Shown: positions 44,061-55,306, counted from the stretch's first letter. The stretch: 64,000 bases of DNA from Capsicum annuum (GCF_002878395.1 NC_061112.1:40903873-40967872); one strand, 5' to 3'. Numbers and translations: made by a program. The notes: a model not told the origin generated them from the sequence alone.

Positions 44061-45460
44061 GTTTAAACGATTCTAATGAGGAAGTTGAATTATTTTTAAA
44101 AGAGTTTGATCTCACAAAACTATGGCTTGGTGATTTCTTAATACTATTAAATTTTATCTTTACATCATAAAGATCTTCATGACGTAAGTCAATTTTAATT
44201 TGACATGCTTCAATTTCTACTTGATACTTTCTTTGTTTCTCTTCGAGTTTTCATTTAAATTGAGCTTCACAACATTTCTTCTCTTAAGCAAGTTTGTTAT
44301 ATTCATCTATAATTATTTGTAGCTCGACAGTTATCATATCTAAATTAGATTCAAGAATATTACAATTATGACAATCGTGTGGTCTTACCTCTCTAGATTT
44401 ACCTGTTTCCATGAAGCACATATTGGCGGCTTATATTTCATCTTTGATTTCATCTTCATCACTCCAGGCTCCAAAATTTTGATTCTTTCTAGACAATCTT
44501 CTTATTATTTCTGGACAATTTAGTTTGAAGTGGCAAGTCCTTCCACATTGATAACAACGATCATCATTTCTAGTGGAGTCATTATTCTTGGCTCCTTGGG
44601 ATCTTTGTTGTCTCTGTATCATGATCTACCTTACTCCATGATTTATGAGAGTCATTTCTTCACTATTGGCATCTTCCAAAATGTCTTCTTCTTCTTCAGT
44701 TGGTGCAGCGTTGAAGGCTACTTATTTCTTTTTTTCCTCTTTGTGGTACTTGTTGATATAACTTTATTCATATGGAATGAGGTTACCTCGTAGTTCATCA
44801 TATGTCATGTTGTAAAGATCTCCGTCTTCTAAAATAGTAGTCTTGGTTTCCCAAATTTTTGGGAGACTTCGAACCAGCTTCTGGACTTGAAGGTTGTGTG
44901 GATACATCATCCCCAGTGATTTCAGTTCGCATATGATCTTGCTGAATCTGGCAAACATTGTTTTGATGTTCTCGTTCTCTCTTATTTTGAGTAAACTCGT
45001 ATTTATTTACCAGGGTAGGAATTTTTTATTTTTTGACCTATGTGGTTCCTTCATATGTCACCTCTAATTTTCCCCACATCTCTTTTGCAGTCTCACAGGC
45101 TGATATCTTATCGTATTCATCCCCACTAACTGCACAAATAATTAAACTTATCGCTCATACATTAGCTTTAATTACCTCTTGTTGTTCTTTGGTGACCTTA
45201 AAGCTTTCAAGGTCTTCTACACCAGTGTTGCTCGATTCTATCTTTGTCCTTTTGCTTGTCTTCGTGTCTTAGGATAGGCTTTGGTCCCTTTTTAATAACA
45301 ACCCAGGCTTGGAAGTCATCTGATTGGACAAATATTCTAAATTTGTTCTTCCAATAAGAGTAGTGTTGTCCATTAAAGTATAGTGGTCTTGTGGATGAGT
45401 GACCAACTTGAAGAAGAGTACCAGAAATATGATAGTTTGCCATTTGAACTTTACTCATGT
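44061..45460 (-). pseudogene. Gag of copia element K with intact CCHC knuckle
   Basis: Frame 45458-45207 has LYFNGQHYSYWKNKFRIF, the N-terminal copia gag core. 44958-44764 has FARFSKIICELKSLG and KLVRSLPKIWE (UBN2-type gag). 44622-44431 has a complete zinc knuckle CYQCGRTCHFKLNC (CX2CX4HX4C) and an acidic tail WSDEDE. Frameshifts separate the three pieces; the first ATG lies 46 nt from the 5' LTR side of the primer site. Confidence 0.85.
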
Positions 45461-45489
45461 GTGGTTAAGCAACATTGTTGGCGAGACCT

Positions 45490-45501
45490 GCTCTGATACC
45501 A
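45490..45501 (-). promoter_or_regulatory. tRNA-Met primer site of element K
   Basis: Exact complement of TGGTATCAGAGC, two bases from the LTR. Confidence 0.9.
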
Positions 45502-45503
45502 AT

Positions 45504-46460
45504 TGAAATTAAGAGAGGGTAAATTGAAAATTTTTGTTAGTCGACTATTGACTCCTCACAGTCGACTTGCCTGCAGATCAGTATACTTCATAAAACAGAT
45601 TAGACTTATAACAAATACATAAATAAATAACCGAATTTAAAGTAACAAAAAATTTATCCTGGTTCAGAACACCAATGTGGTGCCTCCTTCCAGTCCTCTT
45701 AGATTTCAACGTTTCCTTAGATCTTTCAGTGTTGGCTCGAGTACAATGATAAAAAACAAGTTTCAAAGACTTATTTTGTTCTTTAGATCTTATGACACAA
45801 CTTCAGTTTGTATTACAAAGTTGACTCGATCCTTTCTTTATATAAAATTTGTAAGCTAAATATTAGAAAGCTTTGTGAGACTAAGATTGAAACACTTTGA
45901 GGTTTCTCCTTGAAGTTGTGTGCCAGCTTCAGCCGTTTGTATGTTGTTTTATTGTCTCTAGCTTTCTCTTCCATTGCTTCTTGAAATGAAACCCAAGATA
46001 TTTCTTCTCAATCAAGGTTTTTAATTGATTCCTTGATTTAGGGATGGCACCATAAAGTATGTCCATATCAGATATGTCTACACGTGGTGCAACTTCCACA
46101 GCTATACATGTCCATATTAGATATATCCATGTAGAGGTTGTGGTCTTCCTTCCTTTTGTTCTAATTCTTTATTGATTTGATTTGTCGTGATTTTGAGACT
46201 GTGATCCTTCTTCCTTTAATTCAAATGCTTGATTGATTTTCTTGCATACTTTATAGATGTTGTGGATGCGAATCTTTGTTATTGGATACCCTTCTATTTT
46301 TAGAGTTGGTTCTCCTGCTTACTTCCATGTTGAATTAGCCTTCTTTGATCCCTCAAATCTTTGTGTGAAATATCCTTGCATCATTAGCGATCTTCCAATA
46401 TCATGCAAAAGTCCACTCATTAGTTTCTCATTATTAAAACTTGAATATAGGAGGCTAACA
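45504..46460 (-). repeat. 5' LTR of element K (957 bp)
   Basis: Partner of 32101-33049, ending GGAGGCTAACA and followed by the target duplication TATTG. Confidence 0.92.
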
Positions 46461-46465
46461 TATTG

Positions 46466-47942
46466 TACCTCATTCCTATCATTTTTTTCATATTGTGCTT
46501 ACATAATGAGATATTAATCGAGCCATCTAAGCCTATGGAAGAGTGTAAGGAGGAGGAACAATGTATTTATCTTCTTGAATTTTTTGTGTCAAACTCGAAA
46601 AATTAGATTCCTCAATTAATGGCCAAGAAGTGCAAAGATTTATTATTTAGTAATTTTATATTGGTACCACCATCCTATGAACAAAGCAAAAAGATGGATG
46701 CAATGTTAGGGATGAAAGTCATATCCTCAAGGTGGAGGAAAAAATTGATGGGTCGTGCCGCGGCGTTAAATTAGTCATATCCTCAAGGTGGAGGAAAAAA
46801 TTGATGGGTCGATTCCTAGTAGCAACACACTTTTTTTCCTTAGAGAAATTGAGCACTCACAACCTTCAAATCTTGGATCTTCCCCTGGTCATGTGTAGTG
46901 AGGATTTGCATATTTCATGGTTTGCATCTCATTCTAGAACTTTCCCTGCATGTTGTTGAAGCAAAACAAAAGTGTTTTTTTGTTTAGAAGATGGTAGTCG
47001 GCGTTCTTGAATATTCCTGGTTGAATTTTAGCCTTTTCAGCTATTACGTTACTAGTTAGTCCCTTTGAGCCTATATCTTTTTGTTGGTAGTCATATTTTT
47101 GTCTTGATCCTTTTGTTGAGTCCCTAGTTTTTACACCCTACTTTCTTGAGCATTGTAGCATAGACTATGATAAATTTGGTAAATCTATAGAAAAAGAAGG
47201 AGTTGAGTGTTAAAACGATAAACAATGATAGTTGCAAAGTGATGAAAAGGCTCTATTTTAGAGAATCTAATATGTGAAAAAGAAAAAAGAAAAAAATATT
47301 TGAAAAATAAAATAGTTGAAACATTCTTTATAAGATGAGAATACAAGTGAAAATAATAGTTGAAGAGAGGATTCAAAATATAAATGAAAAAATAATGGGT
47401 GATGAAGTCAAAGAGTGCAAAATGCTTAGGGAAGTGTAAGTCACTATTATATAGTTTTCCTACCTGTCCCCTAGCGAACATTACAACCCGTTTAAAGTCC
47501 TATTTTATTCTATTCAAGAGCACTTAATTAGTAGGGATATACATAATTGGCAAGCTGATGGTTCTTTGTGCATACATGTGAATTCTTTTTTAGCGTAAGA
47601 GTTGTTTTTTGAGGCTAAGTCCTTAGATTATATTCAATCTTTTGAATTGAGTGTCTGAACTATTTTTTTTATTTTGAGGGCATGTTTATGATCGATAGGT
47701 GATGTTATTAGCTTTCTTTGACAAAAGTAGCTAGGAGAGCTTAAATTAGATAAGTTAGAGATCATCTTTGAGATTAGGAGGTTAGAGGTTTGTTGTTTGC
47801 TTATGTTTCTTGCGTAATCAAGTTTTGAAGTGGATATGGTATAATTATTTGTATCAATCAAAGTGGTGGCGTTCCTAGCTTGATTTACTGTGATGAGCTT
47901 TATTGTTTCTCAAGGATGAGCAAGATTATAAGTGTGGAGTAG
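46466..47942 (+). pseudogene. Distal interior of element H
   Basis: Resumes after K. Broken frames read FILVPPSYEQSKKMD and SRWRKKLMG, homologous to the G frame ending at 17257 and the sequence after it. A 38-bp direct repeat starting GTCATATCCTCAAGGTGG occurs at 46718-46755 and 46774-46811. The remainder (46960-47920) shows no supported coding sequence. It ends with the likely polypurine tract AAGTGTGGAGTAG before the LTR at 47943. Confidence 0.6.
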
Positions 47943-47959
47943 TGATGTTAGGCCAAAAT
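47943..47959 (+). repeat. First 17 bp of the H 3' LTR
   Basis: TGATGTTAGGCCAAAAT matches the first 17 bp of the H 5' LTR at 30187 with one change; it is cut by the E array at 47960. Confidence 0.75.
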
Positions 47960-50301
47960 TGTAATGACCCAAACCAGGGCCTGACCGTGACGGGTATCTC
48001 AAGTCCCACGTGAACCGGAGATCATACCCTCTACCTAACATAACAAATATATCAACCACAAGTGTCGGATAAATTCTAAACATATAACAAGACATGCAAA
48101 ATAAGAGTAACAATAGCTTATGAAACGTCTAAACCATTCATCACCTCAACGCACTAAACCAACACACCCAAGTCCACAGTAATCCATAAAGCCTCTACAA
48201 TCTAAAGTCAATAAAAGTGTCGGTACATGCCCCTATCAATAGCCAAAATCCAAGTCTAACAAAGTCTATGACATAGAGTTAAAAGACAATGAAATGAATG
48301 CCTTCCGAGCTATGGAAGCTCACCACTTCAATGTCAACTCACGAGCCACTCGAACACCTGGTCAATGCGTGGGAAAATAAGAAGAAGCTCTGGTCCCTGT
48401 ATTGCGTGGGGAGACAGCATTCGAAGATGGTTAGCGGTTGGAGAGCAAGCATGTAACTCAGAAATAGGGGAATAAAATAATATCATCATTCAAAACCAAG
48501 TCTATTCATCATATGCGATCACATGTATACATATATATTTATATATAAATATATATATATATATATAAATATATATGTATATATATAGTGCAAGGATAGG
48601 GAGAAAGGCTTAGCATGAACTTTGAAAATATTAACTTGGCCTATGTAGCATAACCATCATTAAAAAGGGAACCCACGGGTAATATGAGTCCATCTCCCCT
48701 CTAGCTGGAAGGGCCCCAGTGCGTGTAGCAGCACGAACCGGACAATATCCACAACCACATGCCATTATGGTAGACTCAAACCTCCCGGCATAATCAAGGT
48801 GACTTAAGAGCCAATATATACAATATAGGGGTCTCGAACCTCCCATTCATATATCCATTCGGGGGACTCGAACATCTCGACCATATAGACACTTGTACCG
48901 GCTAGCTCGGTTTCTAGTGTTAGTCCTTTGGACTCCACTTTAATAGCCCGACTTTTATACATACACGAAACCATACTCCAATTACTTACCAAAGGCATCC
49001 CATTGGAATCGTCATACCAACCCCACTTGCAAGGGTACAACATGCCATAATCATTATCATTCAACATTTGGTACCCAAACCCAAAGTCTATACAAAGACC
49101 TCAATTCAGTTCGACACTTAGGGACTCGAACCTATTTAGCTAATTGAACCACTAAGGTGACAATTCAATACCATTTATGACCCACTAGGTCTTTATGAAA
49201 CCATTTTCCAACCATTTACATTATTAGGCCAATGACTTAGTTCAAATCACAATTCAATTCAATTTATGGCAATCAAGACCAACAAAAAAACCATTCATCC
49301 TTCATTAACATTCTTATGCCAAGCAATGGTTCAAAACTCAATTCATCATAAAAATTATTATCATAGACATTTTCACAAATAGGTTGAGGGCATACCATTA
49401 TCAAACCATTATTCAAGTCCAAACCAACAATGTAGGGTTAATCATGACCCTTTAGTTTAAATCACAATTTCCAAGTACCTACATGTGCAAAACCATTATT
49501 AAATCATGCATAAACACAAGTCAAGACATGAGAGAACAATACTCAATAATATGCATTCAAACCATCAACCATGGATTTCAAAATCAACATTTATGATTCT
49601 AGAATAATGTTTAAAACACATGATTTATATGAACTAACAACGAAGGAAGAGTCACATGCCTGAGTTACGATGATTCACGAAGAGATTTCAATCCGTAAGC
49701 CTCTAGATGACCACCTTGATGAAATCCTAGCACAATTACCTTAAAAGGTTTCTAGAGAGTTTCTGAGAGTGTTTTGAACTTTCCAAACAGAGGAATAAGG
49801 GACCAAATAGTGTTATAAGACGTAGGTTCTTAAGGGCTTAGAGTGTAAAATACCTAAAATACCCTCAGATTAAAAACTATAAAATACTCATATGAGGGTA
49901 CAGTTTGAACTCTCCACTCGTACCCACATCATACGAGTGGTACCCTCCACTCGTACCTTGATCAAAATGTTGGACATCACACATTGTCCAACATATGACT
50001 CCTTAGACTAAATCATACCCTACCATACAACTAGTATCCTTCAAGTCGTACCTAAGCAGAATGTCAATGCTAGACACTGGACAATATACAGTTTGGACCT
50101 TACCACTCTTATCATATACATACGACTCGTGTGATGCCTTTTCATACCCAGAACAGAACTTGGATATTGTGACACTGACCAACATATGTCTTGGGTCCCT
50201 GACCCGTACCCACATCATAAGAATAGTATAATGAATAGTATGATGCATATAATGTTCAAGACTCAGGAAATTTTGCAAGGGCCAAAGTTTGGGGTGTTTC
50301 A
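47960..50301 (-). repeat. E-array LTR 1 (3' LTR of E1, 2342 bp)
   Basis: Begins TGTAATGACCC (decayed TGTCACGACCC) and ends GGGTGTTTCA. It aligns with 55307-57638 throughout and includes a (TA)n-rich segment at about 48530-48588. It is followed by TTCTCCCC, the complement of a polypurine tract. Confidence 0.87.
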
Positions 50302-50990
50302 TTCTCCCCACTTTGGATCATTCATCCTCGAACGATAGAACGAGGCACAACAAGCACGATTAAGCCCCAAACATCTGTACTCTTACCTTTAAGACAGAAA
50401 ACAAACACCAAGATATTCACAATCTATCATCAATAAAGATATTAAACAAAGGTGTTAAGAACAACGCATACCTTAGCCACAATTTTCTGAATTTGAGAAT
50501 AGGAATTGGTACTTGGACTTTATGTCCTCCACGGATTCCCTAGTAGATTCCTCAGGCTTTTGGTTCCGCCATATAAGCTTCACCAAAGCCACGTCTTTTG
50601 TTCACAATCTGCCAACTTGCCAATCCAAGATCCTCACCGGGACTTCCTCATAGGACTAAGAATATGAAATACCCATGTTCTCTAAGGGAACAACAACTAA
50701 GGATAACCCACACATATCCGCAACATGGACAAATGTAATACTGGATGAATGGAACTCATGCTAGGGGGAAAATCCAACTCATACACAACATTACCAACCC
50801 CTCTCAAAATCACATACGGGCAAACATATCGGGGACTGAGATTTCCCTTCTTCCCAAACCACATTACGCCCTTTATGGGAGATACCTTCAAGAGCATCCA
50901 ATCTCTAACCTCAAACTCCAAGTCCTTTTGCATTAACTCTGTATAGGACTTTCAGTGAAATTGGGTGGTCTTAAGCCTATCCAAAATTAC
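50302..50990 (-). pseudogene. E1 integrase C-terminal domain and chromodomain
   Basis: Frame 50933-50697 encodes EVRDWMLLKVSPIKGVMWFG, the GPY/F-type integrase C-terminus, and SSIHPVLHLSMLR. Downstream, shifted frames at about 50610-50497 read VALVKLIWRNQKPEEST and KSKYQFLF, the second half of a chromodomain with the Trp kept. This domain targets chromovirus integration to marked chromatin (known for the family). The integrase core and zinc finger that should precede it are deleted at about 51000. Confidence 0.8.
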
Positions 50991-51520
50991 CTTTACCCTT
51001 TCCCATTTATCCTCATCAACATGTGACAACTTACCCATAGAAGCCCTGCTAAGAGTATCAGTAACTACATTAGTTTTAACTAGGTGGTAGTGAAGACTTA
51101 TATCATTATCCTTCAACAACTCAAGCCACCTCATTTGCCTTAGACTAAGGTCCTTCCTGGTGAGCACGTACCGCAAGCTCTTATGATTGCTAAAATATCA
51201 ACATGCACCCCATATAATTAGTGATGCCAAATTTTAAACATGAACACCACAGCTAACAACTCTAATTCATGAGTCGGATAGTTTCCCTTATGATTCTCAA
51301 GTGTTTAGAGGCATAGGACACCACCATACAATGTTGCATCAACATACAACCCAAACCAATCCGAGAAGCATCACAATAAACCATAAAATACTCGGTACCC
51401 TCAAGTAGAGTCAAAACTGGAGCTGAAGTTAACTTGTCTTTTAGCTTCTCAAAATTATCTTCACAAGCATCAGACCACAAGAATTTTACTTTCTTTTGAG
51501 TCAATTAGGTCAATAGAGCA
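50952..51520 (-). pseudogene. E1 RNase H
   Basis: Frame 51504-51262 has KVKFLWSDACEDNFEKLKDKL and VYCDASRIGLGCML (first catalytic Asp). 51176-50952 has [20 protein letters not shown] and TLSRASMG, the C-terminal RNase H Asp region mutated from ADALSR to TDTLSR. Beyond this the frame runs straight into the integrase C-terminal region because of the 1-kb deletion. Confidence 0.8.
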
Positions 51521-51768
51521 GCAATAAGAGAAAAACTCTCCAAGAACCTCCTCTAATACTTGACTAAACCTAAGAAGCTCCAAATATCGGTTGGAGTCAT
51601 GGGTCAAGGACACTTCTTAACCATAACCACCTTTTGAGGATCCAATATAATCCCCTCACTAGACACAACATGACCCAGAAAAGTTACGGCATTTAACTAG
51701 AATTCACACTTGGAGAACATAACATACAACTTCTGATATTTTAAGGTTTACAACAAAAGGGGAAGGTG
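51521..51768 (-). pseudogene. E1 reverse transcriptase, C-terminal part (3' of the insertion)
   Basis: Minus-strand fragments read FSKCEF, FLGHVVSSEG and the thumb region up to 51530. They continue the RT interrupted at 52681 by the inserted sequence. Confidence 0.7.
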
Positions 51769-52680
51769 ATCTGCATGACCTTTCAATGACCCTTCCAATC
51801 ATATTGGTTAGAGGCGACCACCTATAGAGGAGGTTCTGTCAAAATTAATAATTAACTTTGTTAAGGTGCATTATAGGAACTGTTTCGATGAAGCTAAATT
51901 AGCTGCACATGTAACTGGGATGACTTGCAGACTAGCTTCTTGTCAGTTTAGAGACAAGTTAACAAGACTATCTATTAATGTAAATGGTTCTCTTATTCCC
52001 AAGGATTGCATTGATAAGAACCAGTTAATAAAAAAGAGCCCTTGGTTGAAAGCATTGTTGGTTATTCCAAAGGTTCAACCGTGATTTTCCATAGCAATAT
52101 GGAAGAAATATCCCACAATGAAATCTCATTTGCGTGTTACATGGATCCAAGTAAATAGGTGCATGAGAAAGAGTTTTGGCTGAAAGACCTAGGAGAAGAA
52201 GGGTTGGTGTCAGAAGATAGAAGATTGGGAGAGATGTGTTCCAAGAGATTTTACAGAATATTGATGGCCCAATTTGGAGACAGCAAAACAAATGAAATTG
52301 AGTGTGGAGCTAATTTCTTCAATAAATATTCTGCTAAATGACCTATAATATTTTGCAACGTCAATAGTGTTTGACTAATCTGTGCACACCTTAACTAACT
52401 CAACAGACAACTTGTCCGCCCCATAGGCACATGTATTCATAGTAATCCGATCTACAAAGACTGGATTGATTCACACCAATATTTGTAGTTCTTTGGACCT
52501 GAGATCTCCAAGTTGTTGCTTCTATTGCCTCAATCGTGATCAGCTTCAGCTTAATGATCTATCATATTACTTACCATTGTAACACACTTATATACTCTAA
52601 AGTGATCCAAAAATGTGGGCATTACATATATGCTCCATATCAATAATATGCAGATTTTGTCTAATAAAATCTGCATGACC
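51769..52680. mobile_element. Foreign 888-bp insertion in E1 RT with 12-bp target duplication
   Basis: ATCTGCATGACC occurs at 51769-51780 and 52669-52680 and is present once in uninterrupted RT (encoding GHAD). The inserted 888 bp has no terminal inverted repeats and no LTR. A 12-bp duplication of this kind points to target-primed (LINE/SINE-type) insertion or capture. Plus-strand frames 51866-52084 (RLASCQFRDKLTRLS) and 52159-52341 look like decayed coding or gene-derived sequence that I do not recognise. E2 carries the same insertion. Confidence 0.78.
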
Positions 52681-53290
52681 CTCCTCATTCTTAGATTACA
52701 TTAAGATGTCATCAATGAAGACAATGATGAATAAATCCAGAAACTAACGAAAGACCCTATTCTTCAAATAAATGAAAGGCGCAGAGGCATTGTCCAAACT
52801 AAACGACATCACTACGAACTCAAAAATGCCCATATCGGGTACGGAAACTTGTCTTTCGATTATCTATTTCCCTTATATTTAACTGATGATACCCGATTTG
52901 AAGATTGATCTTAGAGAAGAATTTGGCACCCTGAAGATGATCAAAGAGATCATCAATCCTCGGAAGGGGATACTTATTCTTTACCGTCACATTGTTCAAT
53001 TGCTGATAATCAATACACATTTGAAGGGAACCATTCTTCTTACACACAAATAACGACGGGGAGCCCCATAGGGACATACTAGAATGGATGAAACCTTTGC
53101 CTAAGAGATCTTTCAATTGCTCCTTAAGCTCCTTCAACTCAACTGGAGCCATTCTATATGGCGGAATAAAAATGGGATGAGTGTCCAAAACAAAATTAGT
53201 ACCAAAATCAATGTCCCTATCAAAAGAGACACTGGGAAAGTCGTCGAGAAAGACCTCGGGAAACTCATTTACCCTAGGAACCGAATGCAA
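52681..53290 (-). pseudogene. E1 reverse transcriptase, N-terminal part
   Basis: Frame 53290-52820 is open for 156 codons with [36 protein letters not shown] and [22 protein letters not shown] with the catalytic Asp pair follows at about 52720, but the Tyr codon after it has become a stop. Confidence 0.83.
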
Positions 53291-53880
53291 AGAAGAACCC
53301 TCTGAGTTAGAATTTATAACTCGGAGTAGATGGTAGAGACACCTCTTGGAGATTAACCTTCGAGCTCTAAGATACGATATAAATTTCTCCTTAGGTGCTA
53401 GAGAACCACCCTCCCATTAAGGAATTTAAACATGGCCTTATGGGTCCAACAAACTAAGGAAGCATGGTATGAGTACAACCAGTACATTCCCAAAATAACA
53501 TCAAAATCAACCATGTCTAACTCTATCAAGTCCACAGAGTTTCTCTACTACCAACAGCTACCACACATACCCTATAGACTCTTTTAAAAACCACAAAGTC
53601 TTCTATCGGGGTAAAAATAGAAAAATAGTCCGACAGACACTCGGGACCAAAAGAAAAATGCACAGCCATAAATAGGGTCATATAAGGGAAAGAGAGGAAC
53701 ACAGATTAAGTAAAGAGAACACATCATAGGAATAGAGTAACACATCATAGGAATAGAGTTTCAATGTATCTGTAACAACATTTGAAGATGCCTCGGACTC
53801 CTGACGAGTAATGAAAGCATAAAGGTGATTTCGACCAGTGTCGTAGCCAGAAGTGGCACCCTTCAGTGCAGGGGATGAGA
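53291..53880 (-). pseudogene. E1 protease
   Basis: Frame 53962-53678 contains LYAFITRQESEASSNVVTD, the segment that precedes the active site. A perfect 21-bp tandem duplication (53718-53738 and 53739-53759) then repeats the residues LYSYDVL just upstream of it, and the active-site region reads SLLNLCSS, so the catalytic Asp is gone. The region 53345-53583 is identical to E2. Confidence 0.75.
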
Positions 53881-55100
53881 AAGAGGCAACAGGAACCTTG
53901 TTTGCCCCAGAAACAACTCTAGAGAGGCAATCCTGATACATATGACCAATCTGAACATACATAAAACATTGGTTATTTCCCTTCTCACACTAACCATGAT
54001 GATACTAACCACAGAATCTGCAAGGAGGGTAGAATGGTGCAGATTTGGCCCTACTGTCCTGAGAATGGGCACCCTGTGTCCTAGAAGCATTACCACTTTG
54101 AAAATGTCTGTCTCCCGATGAATTCGGGTAGGGAGAACTAACCGTTGAATAGGAGTTAGGACTCCTCCAAATTTTTCTCTTAGGACACTTCCCACTATAC
54201 TATTGGCCTCTACTCTGTTCTAAGAATCAAAACCTCTTACTCTGCCTCTCACCAATCTCAGCTTATTTCTTCTTCTCCTCTTTTAACCTATTGCATATAC
54301 ACAATTAATATAGAGATATCCATGTCCTTGATCAATAAAGCAGCCTTAATATCAAGGATCAACTCATGAGATAATCCCAAAGCAAACTTTCTCATTCGGG
54401 CACTCATATTAGATATAAATTCAGGAGCATACCATGACAACTGATGGAATTTCAAAGCATACTCCTTGACCGTCATCCTTCCTTATTTTAAGTTAACAAA
54501 TTCTTCCGCCTTAGATTTCCTCAAATCCAAAGGAAAGAAGCAGACCATAAATGCACTAGACAAATCATCCCATACGACAGAACTAGCATCATCACCCTTC
54601 GATTATTCCCACTCTTCATACTACTGCTACGCCACATCTTTCAAATGCAGAAAACTCAACACCCTCAACTTTTGAAGCATTCATAACCTGGATGATTTTC
54701 TCTATCTCATCAATGAATCTTTGACGATCCTCCTAAACCTTTGAACTAGTAAACATCAAAAGATGCAACCTCATGAATTGGAAAACTCTAGTGGCCTCAG
54801 ATGAACCCATAGTAGCACCAACGAAACCAGACTATTGTGATTGAGATGTCACCAACTAAGTCAACAGTGTATAGAGCGACGAAACTCAGCATTACTAACC
54901 TCCTCAGGAAGTGATAGAGTATAAATATTACCCTCAGAAGTAAGATCAGTGGGGATAGGTGGAACCCCACAAGGACAGTTAGATACAACGACCCTTGACC
55001 AGGTCTGGTCCTCAGAAGTTGGACGAGCTCCATCCATATTGTCCTCAGAAGGGATAGAAGAGTTTGCATGAATGTCAGATCCTCTTGGAGGAATGATCTA
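53881..55100 (-). pseudogene. E1 gag
   Basis: Frame 54476-54288 reads MTVKEYALKFHQLSWYAPE and LLIKDMDIS, the gag C-terminal capsid motif. Zinc-knuckle remnants lie at about 54000-53930 (YVQIGHMYQDC; first Cys and others lost). N-terminal gag fragments occur at 54700-55090. Several frameshifts. Confidence 0.75.
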
Positions 55101-55306
55101 AAAGGCGAGCAAACGAAAATCAGAAGAATCCAAGACCTTAGCCTCTATAGATCAAAAATAAGACAACAAAAAAGAAAAATATTCCTAAATATCTTATAGT
55201 CTCTCTCTTATAAGTGTGGCACGCTACACACCCATAAAATAGACTCTACTTGACATGGCTTTGTGGACAACCAATTGACCATGAACCTAGGATCTGATAC
55301 TAACTT
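55101..55306 (-). other. E1 leader and decayed tRNA-Met primer site
   Basis: Non-coding leader. GATCTGATACTA at 55291-55302 is the primer-site complement with two changes, directly before the central LTR. Confidence 0.72.

Larger units (their letters stand above)
32101..46460 (-). mobile_element. Ty1/copia element K, complete ends, carrying CACTA element M
   Basis: LTRs 32101-33049 and 45504-46460 begin TGAAAT and end GGAGGCTAACA. A perfect 5-bp target duplication TATTG lies at 32096-32100 and 46461-46465. The primer-site complement GCTCTGATACCA (45490-45501) is an exact tRNA-Met site. The order gag, protease, integrase, RT, RNase H on the minus strand is the copia order. After removal of M, K is about 8.6 kb and has about 2.1 kb between RNase H and the 3' LTR carrying an extra frame, as in the SIRE/Maximus lineage (inference). 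Confidence 0.9.
30187..47959 (+). mobile_element. Non-autonomous Athila-like element H (interrupted by K; 3' LTR broken by the E array)
   Basis: Same family as G but on the plus strand. The 5' LTR (30187-31457), the TGACGCCGTTGTTGGGGA primer site and a short interior are split by K. The interior resumes at 46466 and ends with a purine-rich tract (AAGTGTGGAGTAG) before TGATGTTAGGCC at 47943, the same LTR start as at 30187. Only 17 bp of the 3' LTR precede the E array; the rest should lie beyond the window. Without K the interior is about 2.1 kb, too short for pol. Confidence 0.78.

Noticed and set aside
48530..48590. (TA)n-rich tract as possible origin or matrix attachment site
   Set aside because: Simple repeat within an LTR, shorter in the partner LTR (about 55870); no further evidence.
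54466..54675. Nearly identical plus-strand frames at 54466 and 62773 looking like a conserved small protein
   Set aside because: Antisense of the gag capsid region, conserved because E1 and E2 are copies of one element.
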